Source: Anaerolineae bacterium
GTDB taxonomy: Bacteria > Chloroflexota > Anaerolineae > B4-G1
Reading direction: 5' to 3'
DNA: 64,000 bases
Assembly (NCBI GenBank): GCA_030612585.1
Contig: JAUWNP010000002.1
Location: forward strand, 8,181-72,180
A program made the position numbers and the translations under genes. Position 1 is the first letter of the stretch, and each line of letters opens with the position of its first letter. Under the pieces are notes generated by a model. That model was not told the origin of the DNA. It worked only from the letters and a program-made list of their open reading frames with translations, and searched no databases. Below, piece by piece: positions 29,046 through 38,356 of the stretch.

Positions 29046-31461
29046 TCTCCCCTCTCACGCTGAGAGAAGCGCGAGGAGGCCCCCGGAAGCGTCTATCGTT
29101 GACGCCCTGCGTCTGAGCGCCGCCAGCATCGAACCCTCCTCCGAGTTCGTCGAACGGCGCTCCGCTACCCTGCGCCAACGCCGGATCACCCGCTCCCCCT
29201 CTCCCCGTCCCCGTGTCCCCCTGTCTCCCCGTCTTATCTGGGCCGGAGCCGCCGTGGTCGTGGCGCTCCTGCTTGCCTTCGCGCTCCCACCGCTCCTCGG
29301 TAGCGACCGCAGCCCGCCGCCACTCCCACGCCTGGTCTCCGCTGCCGGTCCCGGCTCCCCACCCGTCCCGGAGGGCCTGCTGGCCGGCGCCGACCTGACC
29401 CTGTCCACCGACCTGCCCGACGCGCCCGCCGAGGCGCCCGTCTACCGCGCCACCACCGCGCCGCTCCCCGCCACGCCGGAGGAGGCGCTGGCCTGGGCGC
29501 GTGACTTTGGCCTGCCCAACCCACAGGTCTACCGCGACCCCCGCGAGCCAGAGGCTCTCTTCGTCCTGGACGACGATGGCTGCCAACTCACATTCCGCCA
29601 GTTCGGGCCGATGGGCAGCATAGACTACGGCAACGAACGCGCTGCCGCTGCCGTGGAGGGTACGCCGCTCTCCTTCGGCCAGGCCGCCGAGGTCGCCGTC
29701 GCCTTCCTCCGCGAGCATGACCTGCTGCCTGCCGCCTACCGTGTCCAGGAGTCGGAACACTTTGCACCCCGACCGGAGAACCCCATCCGCTTCGTGCACG
29801 TCGTGCCGGAACTGGACGGGCACCCACTGGCCGGCTACAGAAGCGGGGCGCAGGTAGCCATCAATCCGGCTGGAGAGGTGACCTACGCCAGTTTTAACCC
29901 CCTCACCTTTGAGCGCGACGGGAACTATCCTATCAAGCCGGCCCAGGAGTCCTACGACGAACTGACCGGCGGTCAGGTGGCCGGCAGCCCCTTCCGGCTG
30001 GATACCGACATCCGCTACTCAGCCGAGATGGACGTGCAGCACTACAGTCCTCCCCCGCCTGCCTGGTCCACCGGCCAGCCCGTGACCCTCACCGGCTGGG
30101 TGCACGTGCTGGTGGCGGAAGATGGGGGCGATGTCCGCGCCCAACTGATAACCCACGACGGCACGCGATACGACCTGACCGGCCCGCGCCTGGCCGAACT
30201 GGCCGGCGTCCGCTTCGAGGACGTGCAAGTCCGGGGCACAATCGTCGCGCAGATGGGGGAGCATCACTGGCAGGTGGAGGTGACCGACTGGGAGACCGTC
30301 CCCCATCGCCAGCCCCACTGCCTGGTCGGCACGTTCACCCTGGATGGGGACGATGGCTGGCTGGTGACCGATGAGGGCGAGCGCTACCGTCTGCCCAACC
30401 CACCCGACGAACTGAGCGACGGGCAGCGCATTGAGGCCTGCGCCGACGCACTCCCCGCCGAGGGAGACGACCTGCATTGGTGGTCCATCGCCTCGCCGCC
30501 CATGTCCGAAGGCGAAGGCTACGTCGGCAGCAGTAGCAGTTCCGTCGTCGTGGTTGTCGAAGCGCCGGTTGAGGAGTCCCTTCCCCCTACGCAGGCCGAA
30601 ACGATCTTTGAAATCGGCCAGAGCGTGGAGGTCACCGGCGTGGTGAACGCCACCATCTTTGTCAGCGGAGAATCGCGGCGCGTCGAAGCGTTTCTGGACG
30701 TGGATGAACCCGGTGAGGAGCAGCTACCCTATCCGCTCAACGGGCCACAGGAGGTGCTGGAAGCCATCGCACAACTGGACCGGTTACACGTGCGCGTGCA
30801 TGGACGGGCCATCGTCAGTGCGCAAGAATGGTCACCGGGTGGGCTGGGCATCGAAATCAGGGACTTTGAGAAAATCTGGCCCGACGAGCGCGTGCAAGGC
30901 TTCCTGGGCCACGTTGACCTGGAGACGTTGGAGGGCCGCGAGGTGGCCGTCTTCACCGACCACGAAACGAACCAACGCTGCGTCCTGGCCTCCTCACTAG
31001 AGGCAGACGGCGGCGGATGGGTCACGCCTGGCGACTCCATCCTGAATTACGAACAGATTTTTGTGGCTGGGGTGGTTCAACTTGAAGAGACCTATGCCGG
31101 ACTGCCTGTTCTGCGGCTAGCCAGTATGCATCGGGACTCACAGACTGATGCCGCCGCCAGCGCCGGCGAGATACCGCTGGACATCCCGCAAGTCGTTGAC
31201 GAATCGCGCTTCCCGCCCGGGCCGGGCGAGTTGCAGGGCGCGTTCGTCGTGGACCGCGTGGAACTGGCCTACTACTACGAGCCGCAGCCGGCTTACGTGG
31301 CCCGCTCGACGGACGGGCCGCCGCCGACCCAGCAGCCACCAGTGACAACCATCGTCCAGCCAGTGTGGGTCTTTTACGGCCACAACGCCGACGATACGGT
31401 GCGCTTCACCGCTTACGTCCAGGCCGTCACCGAGAAGCACGTCCAAAATGCTACGCCCTGA
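28990..31461 (+). CDS. Probable anti-sigma factor with a large extracytoplasmic domain
   Basis: 823 residues. An N-terminal cytoplasmic part of about 80 residues, a Ser/Pro/Arg-rich stretch (RSPSPRPRVPLSPR) encoded by a repetitive CCCC-rich sequence at 29191-29232, a single membrane segment at about 82-103 (LIWAGAAVVVALLLAFALPPLL), then about 720 residues outside. The outer part contains repeated OB-like segments (VTLTGWVHVLVA, VEVTGVVNATIF). The layout and 56-bp overlap with the ECF gene argue for a cognate anti-sigma factor, though no zinc-binding HxxxCxxC motif is seen. AAGGAGG precedes the ATG. The signal sensed is unknown. Confidence 0.65.
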   Translation: MKKKLNEKRLADQLDAYIDLPSHAERSARRPPEASIVDALRLSAASIEPSSEFVERRSATLRQRRITRSPSPRPRVPLSPRLIWAGAAVVVALLLAFALPPLLGSDRSPPPLPRLVSAAGPGSPPVPEGLLAGADLTLSTDLPDAPAEAPVYRATTAPLPATPEEALAWARDFGLPNPQVYRDPREPEALFVLDDDGCQLTFRQFGPMGSIDYGNERAAAAVEGTPLSFGQAAEVAVAFLREHDLLPAAYRVQESEHFAPRPENPIRFVHVVPELDGHPLAGYRSGAQVAINPAGEVTYASFNPLTFERDGNYPIKPAQESYDELTGGQVAGSPFRLDTDIRYSAEMDVQHYSPPPPAWSTGQPVTLTGWVHVLVAEDGGDVRAQLITHDGTRYDLTGPRLAELAGVRFEDVQVRGTIVAQMGEHHWQVEVTDWETVPHRQPHCLVGTFTLDGDDGWLVTDEGERYRLPNPPDELSDGQRIEACADALPAEGDDLHWWSIASPPMSEGEGYVGSSSSSVVVVVEAPVEESLPPTQAETIFEIGQSVEVTGVVNATIFVSGESRRVEAFLDVDEPGEEQLPYPLNGPQEVLEAIAQLDRLHVRVHGRAIVSAQEWSPGGLGIEIRDFEKIWPDERVQGFLGHVDLETLEGREVAVFTDHETNQRCVLASSLEADGGGWVTPGDSILNYEQIFVAGVVQLEETYAGLPVLRLASMHRDSQTDAAASAGEIPLDIPQVVDESRFPPGPGELQGAFVVDRVELAYYYEPQPAYVARSTDGPPPTQQPPVTTIVQPVWVFYGHNADDTVRFTAYVQAVTEKHVQNATP

Positions 31462-31533
31462 CAAGACTGGCTGGAGCGACTATCGCCCGCCGCAGCCGAT
31501 GGAAGCATCCGCTCCATAGCCCCACTCGCAGAA

Positions 31534-31564
31534 GGAGCGGCGCAACTGCAAGTTGCGTCGCTCC
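31534..31564. repeat. Dispersed hairpin (GGAGCGGCGCAACT type)
   Basis: A near-perfect 14-bp inverted repeat with a 2-base loop in the 5' region of the PLD_N gene; a decayed equivalent lies at 27636-27666. Confidence 0.65.
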
Positions 31565-31628
31565 CGCACGTCAAAGAGGCCAGAGAAGAGAACCATTCTG
31601 CAGCAAATTTGTCACCGGAGGTGTGAGA

Positions 31629-31856
31629 ATGATTGGATTAGATTGGACAGTATGGGCACTTCAGATCGTAAACTTTCTTATCCTGGCAGGATGGCTTGTG
31701 CTGGACATCGTGGCCCTGACGCGCTTGCGCCGCTGCCGGTTGGACGACACCGCGCGCATTTTGTGGGTCATCGTCATCCTGCTGATTCCATTGCTGGGTG
31801 CATTAGCGTTCTTCATAGTGCATCCTGGAAAGCCGCGATCAGGTGAGGAGCAGTGA
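31629..31856 (+). CDS. Small PLD_N-domain (phospholipase D nuclease N-terminal-like) membrane protein
   Basis: 75 residues with two hydrophobic segments (WALQIVNFLILAGWLVLDIV and ILWVIVILLIPLLGALAFFI) separated by RLRRCRLDDTAR, the pattern of the PLDc_N family. Members occur alone or before cardiolipin synthase domains; the stand-alone form has no known reaction. The start ATG 31629 has CGGAGG nine bases upstream; a longer in-frame extension to 31365 is rejected. A nearly identical copy with a stop codon lies at 27731. Confidence 0.8.
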   Translation: MIGLDWTVWALQIVNFLILAGWLVLDIVALTRLRRCRLDDTARILWVIVILLIPLLGALAFFIVHPGKPRSGEEQ

Positions 31857-31943
31857 CTCTCGCCCCTTGGAGGAGAAGTCGGGGAACATTGCTGGGGGTG
31901 GCTACGTCTAATCCAATGAGAGAACGAGAGAGGAGGTTAAAGG

Positions 31944-32648
31944 ATGAGACACCCGTGGTTCAACCTGCTCATTCTGCTCATTCTGCTGGCCGGTTGCGCC
32001 CCTCAACCCTGGAAGCAGAACCCTGATGTGCAGGCGGCGAAGCGGGATTGCGCCGACCTGCCACAAGGGGAGCACTACGCCTGCATCGAGCGCCACGCCG
32101 TGGCGAGCCTCAACCCCGAGGTCTGTCACCTGGCCGGCATATGGGTGGACGATATGTGCCTCCAGGCGGTCTACGAGGCCGCCGACGACCAGGCCATCTG
32201 CGACCGGCTCTACCGGCCCGGCGTGGTCAAGACCTGTCGAGCCTACTACCGGCGACCGGCGGTGGACTTCGCCACCTCCACCCTCATCAAGACGGGCGGT
32301 GAACCGGGACGCCAGACGTTGGGATATCGGGTCATGGTCGTTCACTACGGAAACCGTCCTGTCGAGAATCTAACCGCCTGGCTGCTCTTCCCCGAAGCAG
32401 AGGGTCTTCCAGCACAGGTCCGATTGCAAAGGACAGAGAGCGCCCCCGCCGACCTGGTGAAGCCCAATCACGCCCGCGTCTATGAGGGAGAGATAGCGTG
32501 GGAGACAGAGCGCTCTAAGGAGGAGATTGGTGCGGTGCTCGACCGGGCCCAGATTCGCCTCGCCTGGACGCTAGACGGCGAGCGTCAGGAGAAACTTTTT
32601 CCACTCTCGACGGAGAAAGGGCCGGACTGGGAGACGAGCGTACCATAA
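31944..32648 (+). CDS. Lipoprotein of unknown function
   Basis: 234 residues. Signal peptide with a canonical lipobox LLAGC (Cys18). The mature part has seven or so cysteines in its first 90 residues (RDCADL, YACIE, EVCHL, DMCLQ, AICDR, KTCRAY), suggesting disulfide-stabilised small repeats, then a beta-rich C-terminal half (GYRVMVVHYGNRPVENLTAWLLF). AGGAGGTTAAAGG precedes the ATG. Not a family I recognise. It lies in the envelope gene row that follows the ECF/anti-sigma pair. Confidence 0.75.
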   Translation: MRHPWFNLLILLILLAGCAPQPWKQNPDVQAAKRDCADLPQGEHYACIERHAVASLNPEVCHLAGIWVDDMCLQAVYEAADDQAICDRLYRPGVVKTCRAYYRRPAVDFATSTLIKTGGEPGRQTLGYRVMVVHYGNRPVENLTAWLLFPEAEGLPAQVRLQRTESAPADLVKPNHARVYEGEIAWETERSKEEIGAVLDRAQIRLAWTLDGERQEKLFPLSTEKGPDWETSVP

Positions 32649-32666
32649 CACGACGGAAGGGAATAA

Positions 32667-35351
32667 ATGATGAACAAGGCCAAACGACGAATCTTGATCT
32701 TGGCACTGCTGCTGCCGCTGTTGAGCGGCTGTGCCTATCTTTTGGGGTGGCTTTTCCTCCCCTCTATCCGCCTCACGTTGCTAGAACGGATCACCGGCAA
32801 CACTCCCGCAGCCAGGACCAGGGCCTACGTGGAAGCAGTGCTGAGGGGCGACGAGGAGGCGGCCCTGGCGGCCTGGGAACTCCCTTCCTGGGAATTGCCG
32901 GGCGGACGGTCAGCGGCCCTGGCCGAACGGCGGCAGGCAGTGACGTGCGAACTGATCGCCGCCGACCTGCAGGAGGATTTCCTGATACGCCACACCGAAT
33001 GGTGGAACACCTGCTGCGAGCCAGGCGTCATCTGTGATTCGCGCAACGCCGGTGGCGCACGGATATCGGTCCAATTCCTGGACCAACGCGGGCTTCCCGC
33101 CGCCTACGTCTTTGACGTCTTCCATCGCGACGGTCCCTACTGGGGCGCTGCGGCCAGCTACCCGCCCCGCCATTGGGTACTGCGCGACGTCTACGCGCGG
33201 GGCCAGGAACCGCTCTTCTGGCGCATGCTCTACGAGCCAGAGGTGCGTCATCTGAGCGAGTCCTCCCCCACCCCGGCCATTCCGCCCACGCCAACGCCTG
33301 CCGTAACACCACCCCTTCCCACACCAACGCCTACACCAATTCTCACCTCGACCGTGGTTGAAGGGTGGTTTGTATACAGGAATGAATTCTACGATTACGA
33401 ATTTAGTTACCCACCAGAAACAGAGATCAGCACCCAGGGCGTCACCGGTTACCCCACCGATGAGCTACCCGACAACGTGACGCCTGCAGAGTACATCGTC
33501 TGGCTGAGCGAAATCTATCCTGATGACATCTGCGTTGGCCTTCAGTATGGCGTAGGCTTTATCACCATCCAGCCACCCCCAGACCAAGGCGGCAAGTATG
33601 GAGGCCCCTGTGGTGTCACGGGAGTAGGCGACTATGACATCGCTGACACAACGGAAACCGTGATGATAGATGAGCAGGCCTACCTGGCCGATGGCTGGGA
33701 AATCTATGAACGTGATGACGAAGCTACGTTTCGCAGTGAATTCTTCTTCGTGCACCTAGAGGATGGCACGCGCATTGACTATGGTGGCTACTGGGCAGAC
33801 GAGGGAGCAACTTACGAGGACTATCTGCCTATCAAGGAGACATTACTACAAATTCTGGCTTCCTATCGCAAGAGACCTGGAGGCGTTCCACCTGCGACAC
33901 CCACGCCGATCATTCACGTCATCCAGGAAGGAGATACAGTCCTGAGCATCGCAGCACACTATGACGTCAGCGTGGAAGCGATCCTGGCAGCCAACGACAC
34001 CGAACATCCCTATTTTCTACAAGTGGGGCAAATACTGATCATCCCTACCGGCGAAGAGTCCCCCGGCACCGACGCCGTCATTGACTGCGCCGCCGTCTAC
34101 CCCGGCCTGCCTGGCTGCCTGCAAGACGAACCCCTGGCCGGCGGGCGGCTGGCCTTCGTGGACACCCGCTTGCCCTTCAACTACCGCACCACCGTGATTG
34201 ACCTGGAGCGCGGCAGCGCGTGGACGCTGGGCGAAACCCCCGGCGGGTCGCCCCGCTGGTCACCAACCGGTGACTATGTGCTGATCACGCTGGGCGAGGG
34301 TGCGTCTGCCGTCTATCGCTACAACGGGGACGTAGTGGCCACTTATGGCATCCCTATGCCCACCGCACCCTTCTGGGCCCCGCCGGACGCCTTCCCCGGC
34401 GCCAGCGACTGGCTGGCCCGCCCCACCGAGGATGGCGCACTGGAAGCCATCCCCTTCCCAGAGGGCCAGCCGCGCCAACTCCTTCCCCCCGGCACCCTGG
34501 GGGAAAGCAGTCTCGTCAACGTGCGCTGGTCGCCCGACGGCCGGCTGGCGTGGACGCTCGACCCTGACCAACTGACGGAGGCTGGCCGGTGGGAACAGAT
34601 GCTCTACGTCCGGCCCGTGGAGGGAGAAGAAGATACCACAGCCTGGCGCTTGAGCGATAACTTTCGGGAGACCTACTACCACATCCTTGATTGGGCGCCC
34701 GGCGCCCGCCTCATCCTGGCCGGACGGGGCATGATGTCCGTCTCTCTATTTGAAGATGGAGGGTCGCTGGTCACCATCAACGCCGACACGGGTGAGATCA
34801 CCGACCTGAACGCCTGGATGTTATTGACGCCCGAAGCCTACGCCTGGCACCCCACACAGCCCGGCCTGCTGGCCCTAGCCGAAGGCAGCGGGCGCTTCAT
34901 CAACGCCAACAAGCGACTGGCCCTGCTCGACGTGACCACCGGCGACCTCGGCTACCTCACTGGCGGAGAGATGGCTGCCTTTGAACCCGCCTGGTCGCCC
35001 GATGGGACGCTGCTGGCCTACGCCGCTGTCTCCGCCTCGCCCGGCGCCACTGGCGACGGCGATACGCTGGAACAGGCCCTTAACGGGCGGGCGATCTGCG
35101 TCATCAACCCGCAGACCGGCGAGACCCGCGCCCTCACCCATCCCGGCGACGCCATTGACGGCTGGCCGCAGTGGGCCGCCGACGGCGACCGCCTGCTCTA
35201 CACCCGCCAGCACGACGGCTACAGCGACGTTCGGGTGGTGGCACTGGACAGCAGCAGCGACGCACTCCTCGTCACCGGCCTGGCCGACCCGACCTGCTTC
35301 TACGGTGGCTGTGACTGGCGACAGATGTTGGCCTACTCCCCAGGCCCGTAG
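32667..35351 (+). CDS. Lipoprotein with LysM and TolB/WD-like repeats
   Basis: 894 residues. Lipobox LLSGC with Cys22; a first domain to about residue 200; a Pro/Thr linker (about 200-235); a middle beta-rich domain; a LysM domain at about 415-460 (VIQEGDTVLSIAAHYDVS, VEAILAAND, then LQVGQILIIP) expected to bind peptidoglycan or glycans; then TolB/WD40-like repeats (WSPTGDYVLITLG, WSPDGRLAWTL, WSPDGTLLAYA, WAADGDRLLYTR) forming a beta-propeller. The C-terminus is duplicated as a fragment at 28000-28077. It starts 18 bp after the preceding lipoprotein gene. Role: probably a surface scaffold or sensor; the ligand is unknown. Confidence 0.8.
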   Translation: MMNKAKRRILILALLLPLLSGCAYLLGWLFLPSIRLTLLERITGNTPAARTRAYVEAVLRGDEEAALAAWELPSWELPGGRSAALAERRQAVTCELIAADLQEDFLIRHTEWWNTCCEPGVICDSRNAGGARISVQFLDQRGLPAAYVFDVFHRDGPYWGAAASYPPRHWVLRDVYARGQEPLFWRMLYEPEVRHLSESSPTPAIPPTPTPAVTPPLPTPTPTPILTSTVVEGWFVYRNEFYDYEFSYPPETEISTQGVTGYPTDELPDNVTPAEYIVWLSEIYPDDICVGLQYGVGFITIQPPPDQGGKYGGPCGVTGVGDYDIADTTETVMIDEQAYLADGWEIYERDDEATFRSEFFFVHLEDGTRIDYGGYWADEGATYEDYLPIKETLLQILASYRKRPGGVPPATPTPIIHVIQEGDTVLSIAAHYDVSVEAILAANDTEHPYFLQVGQILIIPTGEESPGTDAVIDCAAVYPGLPGCLQDEPLAGGRLAFVDTRLPFNYRTTVIDLERGSAWTLGETPGGSPRWSPTGDYVLITLGEGASAVYRYNGDVVATYGIPMPTAPFWAPPDAFPGASDWLARPTEDGALEAIPFPEGQPRQLLPPGTLGESSLVNVRWSPDGRLAWTLDPDQLTEAGRWEQMLYVRPVEGEEDTTAWRLSDNFRETYYHILDWAPGARLILAGRGMMSVSLFEDGGSLVTINADTGEITDLNAWMLLTPEAYAWHPTQPGLLALAEGSGRFINANKRLALLDVTTGDLGYLTGGEMAAFEPAWSPDGTLLAYAAVSASPGATGDGDTLEQALNGRAICVINPQTGETRALTHPGDAIDGWPQWAADGDRLLYTRQHDGYSDVRVVALDSSSDALLVTGLADPTCFYGGCDWRQMLAYSPGP

Positions 35352-35526
35352 TCCATCCGTCTGCCAGGCGTCAGAGGTGCGTCCAGCAGGCAAGTCCTTT
35401 TCAGGGTACCATCAGAACACAACAGCGGATTTGGAATAAAACGGACGACCAGGTGAGAGAATATCCGTTCGTTTCTCAATCTGCTATAGTGTCGAGGGCG
35501 CAAATGAGAAAACCGGAGGTGAAACG

Positions 35527-36342
35527 GTGAACGCGGTGAAAAAATCGGAGTTTGCACTCGTCAGTTTGGCAACCCTATTCGCCCTGCCATTCCTGGTGAC
35601 GACGCCCCTGATAACCTTGCTTGGGCTGATCGTCAAACTGTTTTCCGGTACGCCGCCGGAGGGATTCGCCCTTCTCTTTGTCCCGATTTTCTTCACGGCT
35701 ATGCTCTTGGGCGATATGACGCGCTACCTGGCTATCAGCCTGACCGCGCTGGTGCTGACGCTGGTATCGCTAATATGGCTGGTCGCACGCGAGCGCAGCA
35801 AGGTCAGGCGGCGCAAACGGTTCTATCTGCTGGCCGTCGCACTCGTGGCAATCCTGGCTTTCCCGCTGCTGATGCGTTACCGGCCGGCCGTCGAGGCCGC
35901 GCCCGGTGTCGAACTGCGGGTCGTGGACGAGCCGGGCTTGCTGGTCCGGGTGGTCAAAAGTTGCCAGGCGGCAGCAGAAGTGCGAGGGTGCCAATACGAA
36001 CCGCTGGGCTGGGCGGACGCGCAGACGCTTGTCTACCGCCAGTGGTGCGGCGGCTATTACGACGCGGACGGCTGGCACTCTGGTTCTCCAGTCGCCCCCC
36101 AGGCCTACCGCCTGGACACCGATACAATCGTGCCCTTCGAGGGTGACGTAGACAGGCTTTCACGGGAATCCTGTTCTCGATCAACCTGCGTGAACCCCGG
36201 GCTTGCTGAGGTGTACCCCGGCGGGGGCTATTTCCCCGGCCAGTATGAAACGGTGCTCGTCTCACCCGACAGGCGTTGGGTTGCTTTCACCGCGAGGCAC
36301 GTCTACGGGCCGGAGGATTTGCTCGTCATATCCAACGACTAG
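35527..36342 (+). CDS. Membrane protein of unknown function
   Basis: 271 residues. Four hydrophobic segments in the first 130 residues (including FALVSLATLFALPFLVTTPL and FYLLAVALVAILAFPLLM), then an external domain with several cysteines (KSCQAA, RGCQYE, WCGGYY, ESCSRSTC) and a PDRRWVAFTA segment like the last blade of a TolB-type propeller. GTG start with GGAGGTGAAAC just upstream. Not recognised; it belongs by position to the envelope row. Confidence 0.65.
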   Translation: MNAVKKSEFALVSLATLFALPFLVTTPLITLLGLIVKLFSGTPPEGFALLFVPIFFTAMLLGDMTRYLAISLTALVLTLVSLIWLVARERSKVRRRKRFYLLAVALVAILAFPLLMRYRPAVEAAPGVELRVVDEPGLLVRVVKSCQAAAEVRGCQYEPLGWADAQTLVYRQWCGGYYDADGWHSGSPVAPQAYRLDTDTIVPFEGDVDRLSRESCSRSTCVNPGLAEVYPGGGYFPGQYETVLVSPDRRWVAFTARHVYGPEDLLVISND

Positions 36343-36474
36343 CGAGATTTTACGCTAGATACCACGATGTCATCCTTGAGCAAATTCTAGACTCCTTGGA
36401 GTTCACCGTCCCATAGCGCGGCCTTTGGCTGCAACCCAAACATCCCCGCCACGACAACCACCGTCAATCTCGGG

Positions 36475-36503
36475 TTGACATAGCCTCATTGATCTGCTAG
36501 AAT
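36475..36503 (+). promoter_or_regulatory. Promoter of the 36608 gene
   Basis: TTGACA at 36475-36480, 17-bp spacer, TAGAAT at 36498-36503, giving a leader of about 100 nt. No other feature is seen in 36343-36607. Confidence 0.75.
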
Positions 36504-36607
36504 GTCACTCTGGTGGGATGCTCACGGAGAGACGCTCTGGAGTCAAATACCACAAGCGCATCGTCCGCCGCGCTGGCGGGTTATCTATCATATAGGAGGA
36601 ACATCTT

Positions 36608-37510
36608 ATGAAACAGGCCATCAGCATCAGCCTGGGGAGTTCTACACGCGATAAGAAGGTCACCATCACGCTCTTCGATGAAGAGATCACCATCGAGCGC
36701 ATAGGCACCGACGGCGACGTCGAGAAGGCCATCCAATTATACCACGAACTGGATGGCAAGGTGGACGCCTTCGGCGTGGGAGGCATTGACCTGGGCGTGA
36801 CCTTCGCCGGCCGCCACTATCCACTCTACGATGCCTTGAAACTCGTCGCTGGAGTCAAGCAGACCCCATTCGTGGATGGCGGCGGGCTCAAGTTGACCCT
36901 GGAGCGCACCGTTGCTCAGTTTATCGAACAGGAGATCGGAGACGATGTTCAGCCCAAACGAGCACTCATCACTATGGGGGTAGACCGCTACGGCAGTGCT
37001 CTCTCCTTCGTTGAGGCAGGCTATGAGATCATCTTCGGCGACCTGGGGTTTGGTTTGGGTATACCTATCCCGATCCATTCGCTGCGCGGATTACACATCG
37101 TAGGCCGCATTCTCATGCCAATCGCCGGCCGGCTGCCACTGGAATTCCTCTACCCCACCGGCGAGAAGCAGGAGGAAATCGTACCTAAGTTCGGCAAGTG
37201 GTACGCCTGGGCCACCGTCATCTGCGGCGATTGCCTCTACATCAAACGCCACATGCCCGAACGGCTCGACGGTAAGGTCATCGTTACCAACACCACCACC
37301 CCCGCCGACGTCGAGGCCTTCCGCCAACGCGGGGTGCGCTACCTGGTCACCGCCACCCCACGACTGGAGGGACGCTCCTTCGGCACCAACATGATGGAGG
37401 CCGCCCTGGTCGCCGTCGCGGATAAGGGGCGACCGCTCACCACCGCCGAACTCAATGAGATGCTGAAGCGGCTCGACTTTAAACCTACGCTCCAACGGTT
37501 AAACGAGTGA
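36608..37510 (+). CDS. Conserved protein, often database-labelled quinate 5-dehydrogenase-like
   Basis: 300 residues, beginning MKQAISISLGSSTRDKKVT. Blocks KVDAFGVGGIDLGVTFAGRHYP, VKQTPFVDGGGLKLTLERTV and RYLVTATPRLEGRSFGTNMME are conserved in proteins of Firmicutes and Chloroflexota that I recall carrying that label. No classical GxGxxG dinucleotide motif of shikimate/quinate dehydrogenases stands out, so the label is doubtful. A YGSALSFVEAGYEIIFGDL segment and a final two-helix tail are present. TAGGAGG precedes the ATG. It is followed after 42 bp by a nucleotidyltransferase-like gene. Confidence 0.55.
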   Translation: MKQAISISLGSSTRDKKVTITLFDEEITIERIGTDGDVEKAIQLYHELDGKVDAFGVGGIDLGVTFAGRHYPLYDALKLVAGVKQTPFVDGGGLKLTLERTVAQFIEQEIGDDVQPKRALITMGVDRYGSALSFVEAGYEIIFGDLGFGLGIPIPIHSLRGLHIVGRILMPIAGRLPLEFLYPTGEKQEEIVPKFGKWYAWATVICGDCLYIKRHMPERLDGKVIVTNTTTPADVEAFRQRGVRYLVTATPRLEGRSFGTNMMEAALVAVADKGRPLTTAELNEMLKRLDFKPTLQRLNE

Positions 37511-37513
37511 AAC

Positions 37514-37540
37514 GAGGAAATGAGGAAATGAGGAAATGAG
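37514..37540. repeat. Octamer tandem repeat (GAGGAAAT x3)
   Basis: Three exact copies of GAGGAAAT at 37514-37537 followed by GAG, between the stop of the 36608 gene and the TAGGAGG ribosome binding site of the next gene. Each unit itself resembles a Shine-Dalgarno sequence, so copy number could affect translation. Confidence 0.75.
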
Positions 37541-37552
37541 TAGGAGGATGAA

Positions 37553-38353
37553 ATGGATGGACAACTATCGGTCATAGCCATCGTCACTGCCGGCTGGAGC
37601 CCCAGCGAGGATGATCCACTGGCGAAGTACACCCAGGGTAAGCCCAAGGCCCTCATCCCCATCGCCGGCAAACCGATGATCACCCACGTGGTGGACGCTC
37701 TGGCCGGGTCCCGCTACATCCAGCACATCGTCGTCGTCGCGCTCGACCCCGCTGCCGAGGTGCGATTTCCAGTGCCCGTCAAGTACGTACCCGATGCCGG
37801 GGGTATTCTGGCCAACGCGGAGGCCGGTCTCCAATACGCGCTGGACTACTATCCCGACCTGGACGCGGTACTCCTCAGTAGTTCCGACGTGCCCACCATC
37901 ACCCCGGCCATTGTGGACGACTTCATCGAAGAATGTTTCCGCACCGACCACGACCTGTACTACAGCATTGTCGAGCGCTCGGTGATGGAAACGCGCTTCC
38001 CCGGATCGCGCCGCAGTTACATTCACTTGCGCGAGGGGGATTTCGCCGGCGGCGACCTGCTGCTTATCCGCTCCAGCATGGTACTGAGCCAGAGGGAGTT
38101 GTGGCAGAGCCTGGCCGGGGCACGCAAGAGCGCACTGCGGCAGGTTCGTATGATCGGCTTGTGGCCCCTCTTCAAACTCATCATCCGCCGCCTCTCCCTG
38201 GCCGAGGCCGAACGACATGGCAGCAAAGCACTCAACATGCGTGGCCGGGGTGTCCCCTTCCCCTATGCCGAGGTGGGGATGGACGTGGACAAGCCCTTCC
38301 AGTTGGAAATCGTGCGCGCCGAACTTGAGGCACGCGCCGCCAGAACTGCTTAG
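37553..38353 (+). CDS. MobA/IspD-like NTP transferase
   Basis: 266 residues. The GT-A fold nucleotidyltransferase start is seen (VIAIVTAGW.., then GKPKALIPIAGKPMITHVVDAL), with SSSDVPTITPAIVDDFIEE as the metal-binding acidic strand near residue 105-120. The usual GG(S/R)S..MG loop is divergent, so the substrate (CTP or GTP) is open. Enzymes of this type attach a nucleotide to a sugar, alditol or cofactor precursor. Next to a PAP2 phosphatase, a role in lipid or sugar-phospholipid synthesis is possible. TAGGAGG precedes the ATG. Confidence 0.7.
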   Translation: MDGQLSVIAIVTAGWSPSEDDPLAKYTQGKPKALIPIAGKPMITHVVDALAGSRYIQHIVVVALDPAAEVRFPVPVKYVPDAGGILANAEAGLQYALDYYPDLDAVLLSSSDVPTITPAIVDDFIEECFRTDHDLYYSIVERSVMETRFPGSRRSYIHLREGDFAGGDLLLIRSSMVLSQRELWQSLAGARKSALRQVRMIGLWPLFKLIIRRLSLAEAERHGSKALNMRGRGVPFPYAEVGMDVDKPFQLEIVRAELEARAARTA

Positions 38354-38356
38354 GAG

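Noticed and set aside
31365..31628. N-terminal extension of the PLD_N gene
   Set aside because: The extension covers the end of the anti-sigma gene and a hairpin repeat; the paralogous copy at 27731 has the same start codon and ribosome binding site but not this frame.
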